64,000 nt of DNA from Cytospora piceicola (GCA_023375675.1 JALQBC010000014.1:372001-436000), one strand, 5' to 3'. Positions 44,002 through 56,541 are shown, counted from the first letter of the stretch. Translations and numbers: made by a program. Notes: generated from the letters alone by a model not told the origin.

Positions 44002-44154
44002 CTGATTCAGAATGGTGAGGAACTGAAAGTTGTCGACAAGTGACGCAGTGCCAGCTTGAATGCGAGCCATCAACGAAAGGAAAATCGGATCGTTCTGAGC
44101 CCTGCTCGTAAGGGCATCAAGGACGGGCGTGGGCAACTGCCTTGCCGCGTCCAT
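44002..44154 (-). CDS. Possible upstream exon of the DUF3807 gene
   Basis: An ATG at 44154 opens 51 codons (MDAARQLPTPVLDALTSRAQ, then a short helical segment ending FLTILNQ). Joining at 44002 to the ATG at 43933 over a 68-nt intron (GTCACC...CACAAG) keeps the frame and would give a 278-residue protein. The donor is weak. Without splicing, this frame stops at 43921, overlapping the DUF3807 start. The LP-x-x-VLDAL pattern looks protein-like and I believe similar segments occur in other fungal proteins, but I cannot name one. Confidence 0.4.
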
Positions 44155-44625
44155 GGTCAAACGAGCTTGGCGAAATGTTAGAATTGCTTGGGACTGGGCT
44201 ACTGGGGGCGGGCAAGCAGCGGGGGCTTGGAGACTATTTAAACACACGAGGGGCTGGTTTTGATTACACCAGCACACTCCAGCTCCGCCCGCCACCAAAG
44301 AATGTACCAAAGAATATAACATGACAGTCCTTCATCTGGTACACGGTATTCGCCGGTCATATCAAGTAGGGGGGGAACTTCAGCAACTTGATTGGCTATC
44401 TCTATATATCTCAGCATGGTTCCACCGTCCAGACAGACCACATATTTCAGTTCAGCTACACATAATGAATATGTCGAGCCGCAAACAACGGAACAAAAAA
44501 CATAGGAGTCCGGCAGGTTGTGTTGGCCAGACAAATCCCAGTACACACAAAGCCAATTCGTAAATGCGAATATAACCCGATAACTCGGCCCCGTAATGCT
44601 TTCAAAGCCGCGCTCCAGGTATACA
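44155..44625. other. Intergenic region
   Basis: 471 nt between the DUF3807 locus (5' side) and the 3' end of the coiled-coil gene, both on the minus strand; promoter and UTR only. Confidence 0.55.
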
Positions 44626-45424
44626 CTACGCTTGGTTGAGTAGACGCATGGCGTTCTGGAAAGCTTGCATTACTTGCTCGTAGTACTGCTTCTTCTTCTC
44701 GAGGTCTGCTTCCTTGAGTTCAACAAACTGTGTTCGGGTCTGCAGCCTGCGGACACATGTCAGTCTCACGCCCATACCAAAAGCCAAGGATACCGTCCGA
44801 ATTTACCTCTTAGCTGCGCGTTCATTGTCATGCGCAGATGCAGTTGAAGCCCAAACGTTGAAATACTGAGACTTGGTCAGTAGGGTCCACGTGTCAGATG
44901 ATTGGTTCGTATACCTTGACGAGAGCTTCGAACTCAGCCATCAGGCCCTGCTCATGGTCATTGACATCAGCGAGAGCCCTCTCGAAACGGACCTCAAGGT
45001 CATCCCAGTCAAAAGACGGGATGGTTTGAACGGTGCCCGGCGTGTCTGGCGTGGATGATCGCTCAGGTTCCAGATTTGCTGCAAGGTCAATGTTGGCTAC
45101 GTTTCCGTAACCATTCGTCTGTGAACTTGGGTTGATATTTGCTTGGGAATTACTGATGGCGACTGGGCGGTGTTCAGGGGTGCTCGTATTGGGCCGTCGT
45201 GGCAACCGGCTCTGCTGGGGGGTTCCGTCCATCTTAGCCTCGTGGCCCTTGACTTCAGCAGGGCCGGCTAGGTGGTCTCCCCTCTCGGGCTGAGCACTTG
45301 TAGGCGGTGACTGTGAGGACTGCTGTTGTGGTTGAAGAGTCTCAGAGGATGGTTGCGGTTGTTGAGTCTCAGAAGGCTCCGGAGGAGGCAGGGGAGGCGT
45401 CGTGGATCCGTCTCTGTCGTCCAT
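44626..45424 (-). CDS. Conserved fungal coiled-coil protein, function unknown
   Basis: Exons 45424-44915, 44865-44807, 44746-44626; 229 residues from MDDRDGSTTPPLPPPEP. The first 125 residues are Pro/Gln/Ser-rich and disordered. From IPSFDWDDLEVRFERALADV on it is a continuous amphipathic helix. The small second exon codes YFNVWASTASAHDNERAAK. The last exon gives LQTRTQFVELKEADLEKKKQ and ends AFQNAMRLLNQA. The three exons were joined because every junction keeps this helical reading; donors are GTATAC and GTAAAT. The C-terminal helix looks like a subunit-interaction module; I know no function. Confidence 0.78.
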
Positions 45425-46301
45425 CTTGTCTTGTCTTTTTTTTTACGGATCAAACCCCCTTGCTTCCGCCAACCAATCCTTTGTGCAGGAGTTGCAGTAG
45501 AGTCACGCCGAAAGTGAAATCAGGCTTGCAGGTCGAAAGTGGCCAGTCTTTGTCTTTATGTCCAGGAATCAACTATAAGTCTGCGTTACGCGACGTCTTG
45601 TGGGGTTCAAGTTGTTCCCCAGGCTGACCAGGTTGGGTCTTATAGTTTAGACGGGTCTCCTCCCAATGGAGATACTGTAGACATCTGTACCTTGACGATG
45701 TCTGAGGTCTTTTTGCTCTTCGTTGTCGAATCCGTGTAAAACCTTCTACAGTGTATGTACTGCCTATAAAGGTACCTAGGTAATTACTTAGGTACCGTAC
45801 CTAGCTGTGTGGAAATCTCGACTGGGCAAATAGCAGCGATGCGCAAGTGCACTGTGGGATAAGAGCTGCGATAAGAAAAGAGGGCCGAGGCCGGGGGAAG
45901 ACAGGGGTGTCTGGAGTTTTCTCAGGCGGCTCTGCCTGCTGACAACGGGAGGCAACGACCCTGAAACAGTGCCTGGCTGCTGAACCGGGAGTGATTGCAG
46001 TTGACTCCATATGTCGCTTGTCCTTGTGACCTCATATCATCCACCGACCGTGATCATAACTCAGAACGACACCAACATCGGACCTTAGGATGGGCGTTTC
46101 CCTTTCGCTCTAGATTATAAATGCGAATTTCCTCCCTCTCATTGTCCTGCGACTTGATAACTTCAGTGCTGTTGAAATGATCACCATGATACCACGTTCA
46201 CGCCACACTATTTCAACAGACAACTGCAGCCGATAGGCTTCCGCATCGAGCAAGGACAACTTCGTCTTATATTGGCTCTTCGAAGCGCACCATCTGCCAA
46301 G
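45425..46301. other. Divergent promoter region coiled-coil gene / ATG14
   Basis: 877 nt between two start codons. One ACCTAGGT motif at 45774-45781 inside a TAGGTACC-rich stretch (45770-45805). No gene seen. Confidence 0.55.
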
Positions 46302-47914
46302 ATGAACTGCGAAATCTGCCATCGGTCCCATCACTCGCAGAAGTTGCCTTTCCTGTGTGCCGTCGATGCCAGGAACCGTCTTTACGAAGGCCGCATTGCG
46401 CACGCCACTGCCTTGATCGAGAATGAGACTCTTGAACAGAAAATCAATTCATCCCTGACGAACCCGGACCTCACTTCCAGTGATGATGCGGCTGGAAAGA
46501 CTGTACATCTCGAGAGGCTGAAGTCTAGAGAGGCACAGGCCATGGACAGAACAAGCCAAATCATCGCCCAGGCGGATAGACTGCGAGCAGAAGTTGAAGC
46601 CGCGCGCAGAGACATTGAAGAGCGCAAGAAGAAGAATGCTGCGATGAATGCAGATACGGTGGCGGCTTCCAGCGGAATCAACCCGCGCCGGTCTAGACAG
46701 GTTGAAGATACGGAGAGGGCAATCCAGATGACAAGATATAAGTGGAATAGGAGCTTTGAGAATATGGCTGCGACGAGGAGTTTCCTGTGCATGGAAGCTG
46801 CGCGTCTATATGGTCTTCGTCGCACTAAGAAGAGCAACTCGGTGAAATTTGAACTGGGTGGGATCGAGATGATAGAGCTGCCTGGCATGATCAGTAGGTC
46901 TCTGTTGCGTCAGGCTGACCATGCCAACCTGCTGACCGTTTTCTAGCCGCATCGCCTGAGGCTATATCGACGTCTCTTGCTCATATAGCGCATATTTTAA
47001 TGCTGACATCTCATTATCTGGCAATCCGGCTGCCGGCAGAGATCACGCTTCCGCACCGTGACTATCCAAAGCCTACGATATTTTCTCTGGCCTCGTCCTA
47101 TCGCCATGGTGAAATATCATTTCCAGGGACAGTCGTTCTACCTCCATCTGAACCTCGAGATCAAAACCAGAAGCACGTACCACGACCCCGACCACTTTAC
47201 ATCGACAGGCCTCTCTTGACCCTGGCCAAGGAGGATCCGTCCACTTACTCCCTCTTTATTGAGGGGGTGGTTTTACTAGCCTACAATATCGCCTGGGCTT
47301 GCTGCACCCAAGGCGTGCCAATAGGCGACAAGACCTCTTACGAAGACGTCTGTAATATGGGACGTAACTTGTACAATCTCCTGATCGGAAATCAGCTGAC
47401 CAACAACCCTGCGGCTCGCTTTGTCCAGCTGCCTACTTCGCCAGATGGAACCGATGTCACCGGATTGCCCGAATCCACGAAAGATCAGCTTGGAGGCAAT
47501 TCGAAACCTATGATGGGACGATACTCCCACGGCACGGCACATACTTCCCTGGGAAGTGCCGAGGGCAATGAGTTCACGCGTGGCTTCAAGCTTCCAAATC
47601 CGGTGAAGCTGGCCGATCGGCTAAAGAAGAAGATGCTCAGCGATGCGGACGGCCTGGACTGGGAAATGCTAAACGATGATGCTTGGGCTTTAGATGAGCC
47701 CATGGAGGATGGTGTACAGGCAAGAGACAAGCGCATAGGTGAAGCAGATCCACGGTTGTTTGGCGTCGAGAGTGTGATGTCGAACGCGACGACGAGAACG
47801 GCACTGGATTCCACGATTGCAGACTTCACACAGGTGTCGTTGGATGAAGCCTCGGGCCCAGAAAAGACAAGAGCACCTGGAACGAGCGGCTGGACGAAAC
47901 TCAAACATAGGTAG
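46302..47914 (+). CDS. ATG14: Autophagy PI3-kinase complex I subunit Atg14 (Atg14/UVRAG/Vps38 family)
   Basis: Directs Vps34-Vps15-Atg6 to autophagosome formation. Exons 46302-46893 and 46947-47914 (intron 53 nt, GTAGGT...TTCTAG) give 519 residues. The N-terminus MNCEICHRSHHSQKLPFLC has the family's conserved Cys/His cluster, followed by AVDARNRLYEGRIAHATALI. A coiled coil follows at about residues 75-120, then VKFELGGIEMIELPGMI. Across the splice it reads TASPEAISTSLAHIAHILML, then HYLAIRLPAEITLPHRDYP, the conserved core. The C-terminal third is disordered, with EALDEPMEDG-type acidic patches. Vps38/UVRAG is the alternative within the family; the N-terminal Cys motif favours Atg14. Confidence 0.9.
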
Positions 47915-48755
47915 CTGGGCAACACGCTGGATATACGCTGCCGGTAACATAAGTCTGCATGCCGACTGCAACTACCTACACCGTACGGTGCTCCTTTGCC
48001 CCTCCAAAGGTAGTCCTTCAGACTATATAGCGGCAACGGATAACACGTATGTATCTCGTCTAAGAGCGTCCCCCATAGTACAGAACAACCTGAACAAAGT
48101 TTCCGAAGTTTTTGGCATTCGGCGCGATCCTAGCGAGACTGCGTCGCGCCGACTCTCACTGATCACCTATATCCGTAAGATTGAAGAGACGTCACACACC
48201 CGCCACAGTCAACGCAGTTGCTTTGATTCAGCTTTACATGGTTTAACAGAGTCTCACAGATCCATCGATCGCGGTGATACTTCTTCCCCGAATCTGCCTT
48301 ACAATACGCCTCAGGTTGCCTGATCGCCCAGGCCAATGGTGTCACACACTTAGGCAGCTGATGCAGTCAGAGCCGATGCTATTGGAAGCTCACGGTTTTT
48401 CTAGGCCCAGACTGCTTTCTTTCAAAGGTTTTAAGACAAGGAGCAGCCTCGTGGGACTGTCTGATTGGATAGCCTGTTATGTTTCGTGTCGGACACCTGC
48501 AGTACAACTAGGCAGCTATATGTTTGCTTACACATGGTGCTACTACATATTTGTTATCGGTGATCCGCAAATGAGGCTCTGGGCGGGGAACGTTGGAAGC
48601 CTTAGATCAAGGTATTACATGGCTTTCTAATACATATATGAAGAGACCAGGACTTTTCTCGTCTTGTCTTTCCTCTCTTTGCCTTTCACCATTTTCCCCG
48701 TACATCTTGAAGACTACCCTGAACACCACAATCTGAACTGACACTGCCTGGAAAC
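47915..48755. other. Intergenic region
   Basis: 841 nt between ATG14 and the AAA ATPase gene. The last 100 nt are C/T-rich leader. No gene seen. Confidence 0.55.
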
Positions 48756-51336
48756 ATGGATATCAACGTATGTATCACTTCCTCGACCCGAGACTGTTCC
48801 TTGTTAACAATTTGCAGCTCGATGACGGAGCCAGCTCAACTGCGAGCTTCGATGACGTTGGCGGAAACTCGACCGAGGACTTGTCAGGCCACAAGGAGTT
48901 GATCATCCTGGACCCTCGCTTCAAAACCAAGGGGAACACTATGGGAAATAAAGTCCCAGACGTTAAATACGTTCTCCAGTACAAGAGCCTCACCGGCCAG
49001 GTGGTTGAGTGTAAGTGCATGCTCCACTCAACTGTGAAAAGATACTCGTCCTAACAAACCCAGCCCGCGAGAGCGATAAGCCTTTCGACGTTGCTGCTGA
49101 TTCCAACGAAGATGAGGAATGTCCACTCAAGCCGGTTATCGAGATTATCACCACGGTCTCCGAGACTGTCAAGGACCGTCGCGGCAATCTAGGCCGCCGG
49201 CCGCCGCCACCGCCGCCTCCGGTCCGCTATGACTACTCGCGAAGCGAAACCGACGACGACGATGGCTTCGCCAACGTCAAAGGCGAGAAGACCGAGATGA
49301 TTGTTCACTCCAAGCATCTCATCAACTGCTTCAACGCCGTCATTGGTTCATACCCGGGGACTAATTTTCTCGGGGAGACTGTTTCCATCGAGGCGCCCTA
49401 TCATGTTCTCATCCACCACCGAGACGCCCTATCCCGCTACAAGATCACCCAGCCGGCTTGCCATGACGATGAGTATGCCAGTACCACTGCCAAGCACATC
49501 GACGTGCTACTGTCATTCCTAGACAAGACCTATGGCGAAAAGATCCGCGACGAGGAGGCCCGGTACAAGCGTAGTCCGCCGGCTGCTACGTTTGAATATC
49601 TCTGGCTGCTGCTCAAGCCTGGGGAGGTAGTCTACAAGGAGTTGCACAACATTTGGACGCCATTCGTCATCAGTCATGTCGACAGTGACTACGACGACAA
49701 TGGAAAGTTGCTGCGGTACCATGTCGACTGCTGGGACATTCGTTTTAGCCAAGGACGGATGAGACGTTGCGTGAATGTCTTCGTCATCGGGGTCTTTTCA
49801 GGCGAGCAGGCTATCTCTACTTTGGAGGTGGTTCCAGCTGCATTTTTCCCAGAGGATCTGCAGAAGCAAGGTGGTCTGCTTATGTCCGAAAAGCAGATCG
49901 CCATAGGGAAGACATACTGGGAGCTAGTCAAACGTCCGGCTTATAAGGAGTACGATGGGAAGACGGTTGACAGGGATGCCACAAGGACTGGACATGTAAG
50001 TCTTATCTCTCAAATTCTTTTTGTGCCTCCACTACGGTGTTCCTTGCTGACCTCTTTCATCCAGGTCACCGGGCGCGTTATCGTCGACGCCGAAGGCTAT
50101 GAGCGCTTCTGCAATTTCTCTCCCGATGCGATGGATACACGTCGTCGACCCCGACATTCCATGCCACCACCCCCTATGATTAACGTCAGTCCTCCCCAAG
50201 CTCGCGGCCTCCTTCCCCAGTTCAGCCCCCGTTGCAGCTGCAAAGCTTGCAATAAGCTTGACCGTGCCAATGAAGGCTCGGGGCCCCTCGCCAACTTTGA
50301 TGACCTCGACCCACTCGAGGACGCACTGCCGAAGAATGACCTGTACTTCCTCGTTTGCTCGCCTAACATCCCCGCGTTCATTCTCTCGGAGAGACGCTGG
50401 GGCTTTGTTAATATTGACAAGTTGAGTGAGGTCAAGTGCGACACTGAGGCGTTCAAGTACTTGGTCCTGGATGACGGTCTGAAGTTGACCGTCAAGGCAC
50501 TTATTGGCAAGTTTGCCAGCAGTAATGGGCAGGTCTCTCCCTGGCCAAACGACTTCGTCCGCAACAAGGGCGAGGGCAGAATCTTCCTGCTCCATGGGTC
50601 TCCCGGGGTGGGCAAAACATGCACAGCCGAGTGTGTCGCCGAACTCACCCGCCGGCCCCTCCTGTCCCTGACCAGCGGTGACATATCCACCTCCATGTCC
50701 AGCAACTCGGTCGAGCGCAACCTCAACTACTTCCTCACCCTGGGCGAGCGCTACGGCGCCCTCGTCCTGCTCGACGAGGCAGATGTCTACCTCGAGGAGC
50801 GCCGCACGCGGGACCTTCGCCGCAACGGCCTCGTCTCCATCTTCCTGCGCGCGCTCGAGTACTACCGCGGTGTGCTCTTCCTCACGACCAACCGTGTCGA
50901 GTCCTTCGACCCAGCCTTCACCTCACGTATCCACGTCGCGCTGCACTACAGGCGTCTCACAGACTCGGACCGTGCCCGCATCTGGGCCAACAACTTTGAC
51001 CGGCTGGAGAGAGACAGCCAGGGCAAGGTGTACGTCACGCATAGTGCGAGGGACTTTGTGCTTGACGGCGAAGGCGAGAATGAGGCCAAAGGGCTGCATT
51101 GGAATGGGAGGGAGATTCGCAATGCACTGCAGACTGCTGTCGCGCTGGCAGAGACGGAGGCTGAGGAGGGCGGCTTGGAACGGGTGGGCCTTGCTTCTAG
51201 GCACTTGCGACAGGTAGTTATGATGAGTCGGGGTTTTAAGGACTTTATGAGAAAGCGGAGGGGTAAGGGTGATGAGGATGATAGTGAGGATGATGAGGGG
51301 AGTGATGATGATATTAGGAGCTGCGCGAGTGTGTAG
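48756..51336 (+). CDS. Fungal AAA ATPase with N-terminal DUF7025-like region
   Basis: Exons: 48756-48767, 48818-49010, 49064-49995, 50065-51336; 802 residues. Exon 1 is four codons (MDIN). The N-terminal half (HLINCFNAVIGSYPGTNFLG, FEYLWLLLKPGEVVYKE) matches the domain found before the AAA module in a large family of filamentous fungi. The ATPase core has Walker A LLHGSPGVGKTCTAE near residue 556, Walker B ALVLLDEADVYLE near 612, sensor LTTNRVESFDPAFTSRIH with the arginine finger, and a lid helix. A Cys group (CSCKACNK) lies just before it, and the C-terminus is Asp/Glu-rich. Substrates of this family are unknown. Intron 3 (69 nt) is stop-free and a multiple of three. Confidence 0.9.
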
Positions 51337-51741
51337 GTTCTCTTGGGCCAAGTGATGTTGCTGGACGGCGGCGACGTATGGTCTTTCTTGCTTGAGGCCC
51401 CGGTTACCTGTTTACTTTCCTGCCTTTGTGGAGGAAATCCAGATCTTAACGATTTATGAACCAAGAATATGATCGATCTATATACTCTAAAGGACCCACA
51501 AGGTAACTATCCCATGGAAATTACCGAAAAGAGAACCTTTGGTGCTGCTCAGCTTCTTGCTGCCCTGTACCTTCTTCAGTCCTGCCTCCCACAGCTATAG
51601 ATTGTCAGCTGTCACTTGGCCGGAAGTTTCGCAACTGTCTCACCAACTTCACAACGAAGGTAAAGCCTGTATTTACTTCACTGTTCCATAAACACCACCA
51701 ACAAGCACTTTGACATCTCTCCAACAACAACAACGTTCAAA
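51337..51741. other. Intergenic region
   Basis: 405 nt between the AAA ATPase gene and the small secreted protein gene; promoter sequence only. A C/A-rich leader precedes the start at 51742. Confidence 0.55.
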
Positions 51742-52409
51742 ATGCAGCTCATCAAATTCCTTCCCGTCATCATCTTCATGGGTACCACCGCCCTTGGTGG
51801 CCTCATCGCCAGCGACAGAACCACTGACGCAGCTCCTTCCCTCATCGTCACCAACCAGACCAACATTGACACCTCCAACAGCCCCAGCGGCGAGGAGGTC
51901 CACATCGATTGGTACACCTACTCCAGCCCTCCAGCCCAGATCTGCACCCCTAACACCGCCGTCCACCGCCTAGACAGCTGCTTCCCAAAGAAAACCGACT
52001 GCCAGCACATCTACGACCAGTACGTCAACCTCAGCAGTAGCTTCTGCCTGAGCTTGCCTGCTAGCCCAGTCAATCAGGGCACTCTCATCACCTACAACAC
52101 CTGCATGGTCAAGGTGTCTTTGGTCCAGAACTACTACAGCTGGTAAGCATGACACTTCCACACAATAAACCATCTGGGCAGAGGAGGACGTGGTGTCCAA
52201 AGACGTTTCTGACAGCTGACACTACCTGAAAAATCAATAGTGCCGCAGCGCCCGATATTGCCGACAAGATCAAGGCCGCCCTGGATTCGGTTTGGTTCAG
52301 GAACCCCAGTGGAGACGGCATTTGGACCTTCTTTGGCAGCATGAAGTGCCCAGATGGCCTTTACACCAGTCCTGTCAACTGGATGGAGTGGTACATCGGA
52401 TGCCCTTAG
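51742..52409 (+). CDS. Small cysteine-rich secreted protein, function unknown
   Basis: Exons 51742-52142 and 52241-52409 (intron 98 nt, GTAAGC...CAATAG) give 189 residues. MQLIKFLPVIIFMGTTALGG is a clear signal peptide. The mature part has eight Cys, compatible with four disulfides. There are N-glycosylation sequons (NQT; NLS), a Trp/Tyr-rich centre and the C-terminal segment WTFFGSMKCPDGLYTSPVNW ending at Cys-Pro. The splice restores a Cys codon (TG|T) and keeps the frame. Size, export signal and Cys number are those of fungal small secreted proteins, which include effectors and antifungal proteins; none of these roles is shown by the sequence. I do not recognise a family. Confidence 0.82.
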
Positions 52410-53562
52410 GCATTTTGATAAAGCTTGAACAGGGGGAGTCAATGAGGTGAACAGAGGCAGATGATGGACGAGCATTGAGGCTCTTGTAAGGCCCATTCGA
52501 TACATGCGAGTCTACTTCATAGCATGATGACTTGAAAAACGATCAGTTGGGCCACTGGCTCGGGACTGGTCAATGAAAACCTTGAACCTGCTGCGAATGT
52601 GCCACTTATCCTCAACAGCTTCTGGAAATACCTCTCCACCGATCATGATCACAATCAAGTCATCATCACTGTCGTGTTCCCCCATGATTTGTTCTTGAAA
52701 CGCAGTCCACAAGTCTCAACGGGTTGTCAACAAAGCTGACCGAAACCAGGGGGGGGGGGCGGCAAGAAAGACAACAAGGGCGTTTTCTGAGCAATATCCT
52801 TGATGACACAAACGCTCGAGTGCCCAATTCCGTCACTTTAGAGGCTATCTCGGAGGTCAAACGCTATACATTGACTGTCGACTATCTACCAGGGGACCGT
52901 GCCTAATCCTCCTAAAACCACTCCGGGTTCCAAACTCAGAGCCATATCAGTCCGCCGCAACAGTCGCATTGCTGTTCCCATGCCCGTATGGGACAAATGG
53001 CTGCTTCATGAAGAGCGGCTCCGCGTACGTCCTGTCGCTGACACAATAGTTTCCCCCTGTTCTTCCATCACACCCTTGTTCCTATCCTTTGGCTATGCTG
53101 TTGTGCAGATCCACACTATTATAAGCAGACTATTTTCATTGAGTGATGCCGCTCGTACCCCCTCCCCACTCTTCCAACGCGTCGGGAGACTCCTCTGCTG
53201 CATGGTCTTTTTCTATAGCACATGCGTCCAGTCTTCGTAAAACACCACCCGAACTCTGATTTGAGCCTCATCATGATGACCGTGATATCAACAAGAACCG
53301 ATGTTTGACGAATCACATATTCCATTGTGTGGCACCCGAGGTGCTCTTCACCAGTCATGCTTTTGTAGTATCTCTGTATCGACTTTTGACAGTGCCCTTT
53401 GCGGGCCTCACTCTTGAACACTCACCATATCTAGTCCTTTTAAACTCACCGCCGGTTTGTAAGTCGAAGTCCCATAGCTATGTCGTACTGAGACTTGAAG
53501 GTGGACATCGAGAGCCCACGCACCCCCATACCATGACCTCGTCACCATCGAAGATAGGTAGT
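52410..53562. other. Convergent intergenic region
   Basis: 1.15 kb between the secreted-protein gene and DUS3 (both 3' ends). A run of 11 G at 52749-52759. No gene seen. Confidence 0.55.
52749..52759. repeat. (G)11 homopolymer
   Basis: Eleven consecutive G between the secreted-protein gene and DUS3. Confidence 0.8.
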
Positions 53563-55913
53563 CTAACCCTCAGCCTCCACTTCGTACGCGTTTGATTTGT
53601 GCTTTGGCTCGAACTTGAAGCCCTCAGGGGCCGGGCCGAGGAACATTTCACTATCAACCAAGTCAGTCATATTCAGATTCAGGGCCTCACGCCTATGGAT
53701 TGACCACTTACCTGATCTTGATCCAATCCTTGTAATTGTTACTGGCAAGCAACGTCTCCAGATCATCCCGTCCCCTAAACGCCGGCGGGCGATCGTTAAG
53801 CTTGGGTGGCAGGTGCTCCAAAATGCCAATGGGAATGTATCGATGAGTAAAGCTCAGGTACTCCAACAGGAACTTCCTCGTGAAGCCGAGGCCCACCTCG
53901 TCCGAGCCCCAGGCCTCGATGCCGTAGCGGGCGAATTTCTCGACGTAGGAGAGGCGCTCCGTGGCGGACTTGTCAAGGTACTGGCCCTTCTCGATCTCTT
54001 CGAAGATCCAGGGCTTGATGAGGGCGCCACGAGCAATCATGACGGTGTCGACGCGCGCGTTGTCGATGTGGTCGAAGTAGTCCACATGGGAGTAGCAGTC
54101 GCCGTTGCCGAGGAAGTACATCCTACCACCATTGGCCTGTGTGCTAGGGTCGGGGTCACGGACGGTGTCGGTAATCTCGGCCTGCTTCTCGCGATAGGAC
54201 TGAATCATAGCGCCGCACTCGGCGATATAGTTCCAGTTGGCCGAAGATCTGTATCTCTGTTGTCGTGACCTGCCGTGCAGCGTGATAGCCGCACAGCCAG
54301 GAGCGCCTAGGATGCTGCTCGCCTCCGTGCTGCCGAAAGCCAGCCGCTCGATTGTCTTCTGGGCTGTTGGCTTCCCGTCCCGGACGCCGAGGCGCAGCTT
54401 GCACGTGATGGGAACCTCTCCAGACACAACGTTCATGCCCCTGATCATGCGCTCAAGCTTGGAGGGCATGTCTAGCAGGGCCGAGCCTGCTCCTTCGTTG
54501 AAAACCTTGTCGATCGGACACCCACAGTTGAGATCGATGAGACGAAGGTGAGGGAGGTTCTCGGATAGGACTTGGGTGGTCTTGGTGGCAACCCAGGGTA
54601 CATGAGCGGCTATCTGGGCACCAAACTTCAGGTCGCGTGAGTTGTCGTAGCCGGGTATTGCGCCGCTGGGGTTCTCGAACCGTGGTGGTGTCGTCTCGGA
54701 TTCGTGGGCTTTCAGGAGTGCCCATTCAGATTTCTGGCCCTGCAGAACGTGCATACCAACAGCCATCTCTGAATATGTTGATCCCGCTCCGAATTCAACA
54801 CACAACCGCCGGAAAGGCAGGTTGCCCTGGGTCGTCAGGGGTGCAAGAACTGGCGTCTCCCGGCCGAAGTAGATCCTTCTTTTCTCCGATGGCTTGAAAG
54901 GTGGATCCACAAAGGCAGCGCGATACTCCTTTGCCCTATCCTCTTCCATGTTTGTGGTCCCGTCCTCCTTCTTGGCGTTGAAGATCTTTCGGACCAGGTT
55001 TGAGTCCTTCTCGACCCATTGGATATACTCGTCCGATTTGGCAAGGTCTACCTTTTTCCTGTTGAGGGCCATCTTCTTCGCTGTAGAGACGTTGTTGACG
55101 ATGCCGGGTAGTCCGCCCTCCTCAGAATCGCCTTCAGGCAGAGCACGGCTGGCATCCCTTACCAGGCACAACTCCTTCTTGCCGTCTGGGTGTGTGACCT
55201 CGGTCATGTGTGATCTCACAAACAGACACTTCCAGCCCATGGGGCAGACCCCAGTCTTCTCCCAGACAGGGCACTTGCCGCCGAAGACGTCGAGATCGGG
55301 TCGTCTGCCTTCTGCGAGATATTTGCGAAGGTCGTGGAGCTTGTTGCAACGGTCGCCAAACCTGCACTCCTTGGCCGAGAACTCATCGTCACGAGCACGG
55401 GTCATGCATAGATCTTGAACATCGTGTGAGTAGCCAAAGTCTCTGGTTTGGTTTGCGCCCCGGTTCTTCTTCCTGCCGCCCTTTTGTCTACCATTCTGGT
55501 CGCCAAGGTCTCTCATGTCGGTGGTCTTCCCGTTTCCCTCGGCGGCGTCGTCGTCTACCTCGATCCGACCATCATCTGCCCCCTCAACTACACGATTGGC
55601 CACCTTGATGATGTACCTGCATTCCGGTTAGTCAAAGGACTCATTTGCAAAAACATGTTGGGCCCCCTCTTTTCTTGGAGGAGTGGTTCCCATACTCTGG
55701 CTTGATAGGGGCCGTGCCCTTTGGCAAGGGCTTCACCTCGGTCTGAGCGGTCTCGGCGTTGACAGCCACCTCACTACCATTCTCGATCCTAGCTTTCTTG
55801 GTAGCTTGCTCTGGCTCTTGGGCATCTGGGACCTCGATTTGGCGCTTCTTCTCATTCTCGAGATGCTCGCCGTTGGGCTTCACGGCCTCGGTGACATGGC
55901 CGTTGGACTCCAT
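53563..55913 (-). CDS. DUS3: tRNA-dihydrouridine(47) synthase Dus3
   Basis: FMN enzyme reducing U47 of tRNAs. Exons: 55913-55696, 55616-53712, 53650-53563; 736 residues. The N-terminal linker ends [16 protein letters not shown] across the first splice (GTATGG...TGCAG, with a CTAAC branch). Two CCCH zinc fingers follow ([28 protein letters not shown]). The TIM-barrel FMN domain starts at [20 protein letters not shown]. The catalytic Cys is in [14 protein letters not shown] (about residue 438). [12 protein letters not shown] and [14 protein letters not shown] are FMN-phosphate and substrate motifs, and the C-terminal helical domain contains [17 protein letters not shown]. The last exon supplies [14 protein letters not shown] and the end. 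Length and order match fungal Dus3. Confidence 0.96.
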
Positions 55914-56541
55914 GTTCAATGCCCTGGTCTGGCAAGAATAACAGGACGCTATTGATGGATGCTGAGATTCTCCTGCGACGGGGGATTGAAGAGGTTGTGA
56001 AGGCAGGAAACTTTCAGAATGTCACAGGTTGTGTCGTGGCTTTGAGGGGTGTCTGTAGTGACTGGAATTTCCAATTGAAGTTTTCCGAGATGCCTGCCGT
56101 CGTCTAACGAACTTTCCATGACCGTTGAACCTCGGGTTTGCCGCTAAAACCACCCCGCAGCCGCTGTGGAGTTTGAGAAAATCAGCGTCTGTTGCCATAT
56201 CTGTTGTGTACTTGTGCAAATACTTGCACAGTAGTAGACAAGACATGATGTAGCTTATTGTCTATAGTGAAAATAGTGAAACCCTTTCCTGGCTCTGATT
56301 GAACTCGACACGGATTGAATAGGAGGCAAGTTTGGTATCAAATTACATGGAGTTGACGTCAGGTCTTACTGCATTCACCTAGACATTTGTATACTGAGTA
56401 CTTAGACTAAGTAGTTATTTACATATCTATCCTGCCTATGTAGGTAGGTATGCAGAAAGGCGGTATGCTTTAAGGAACAACATTGGGATACCTAAGTAGG
56501 TACCTATAGGGGAGACTCAACACTGCAGACTCCAGCTGTAC

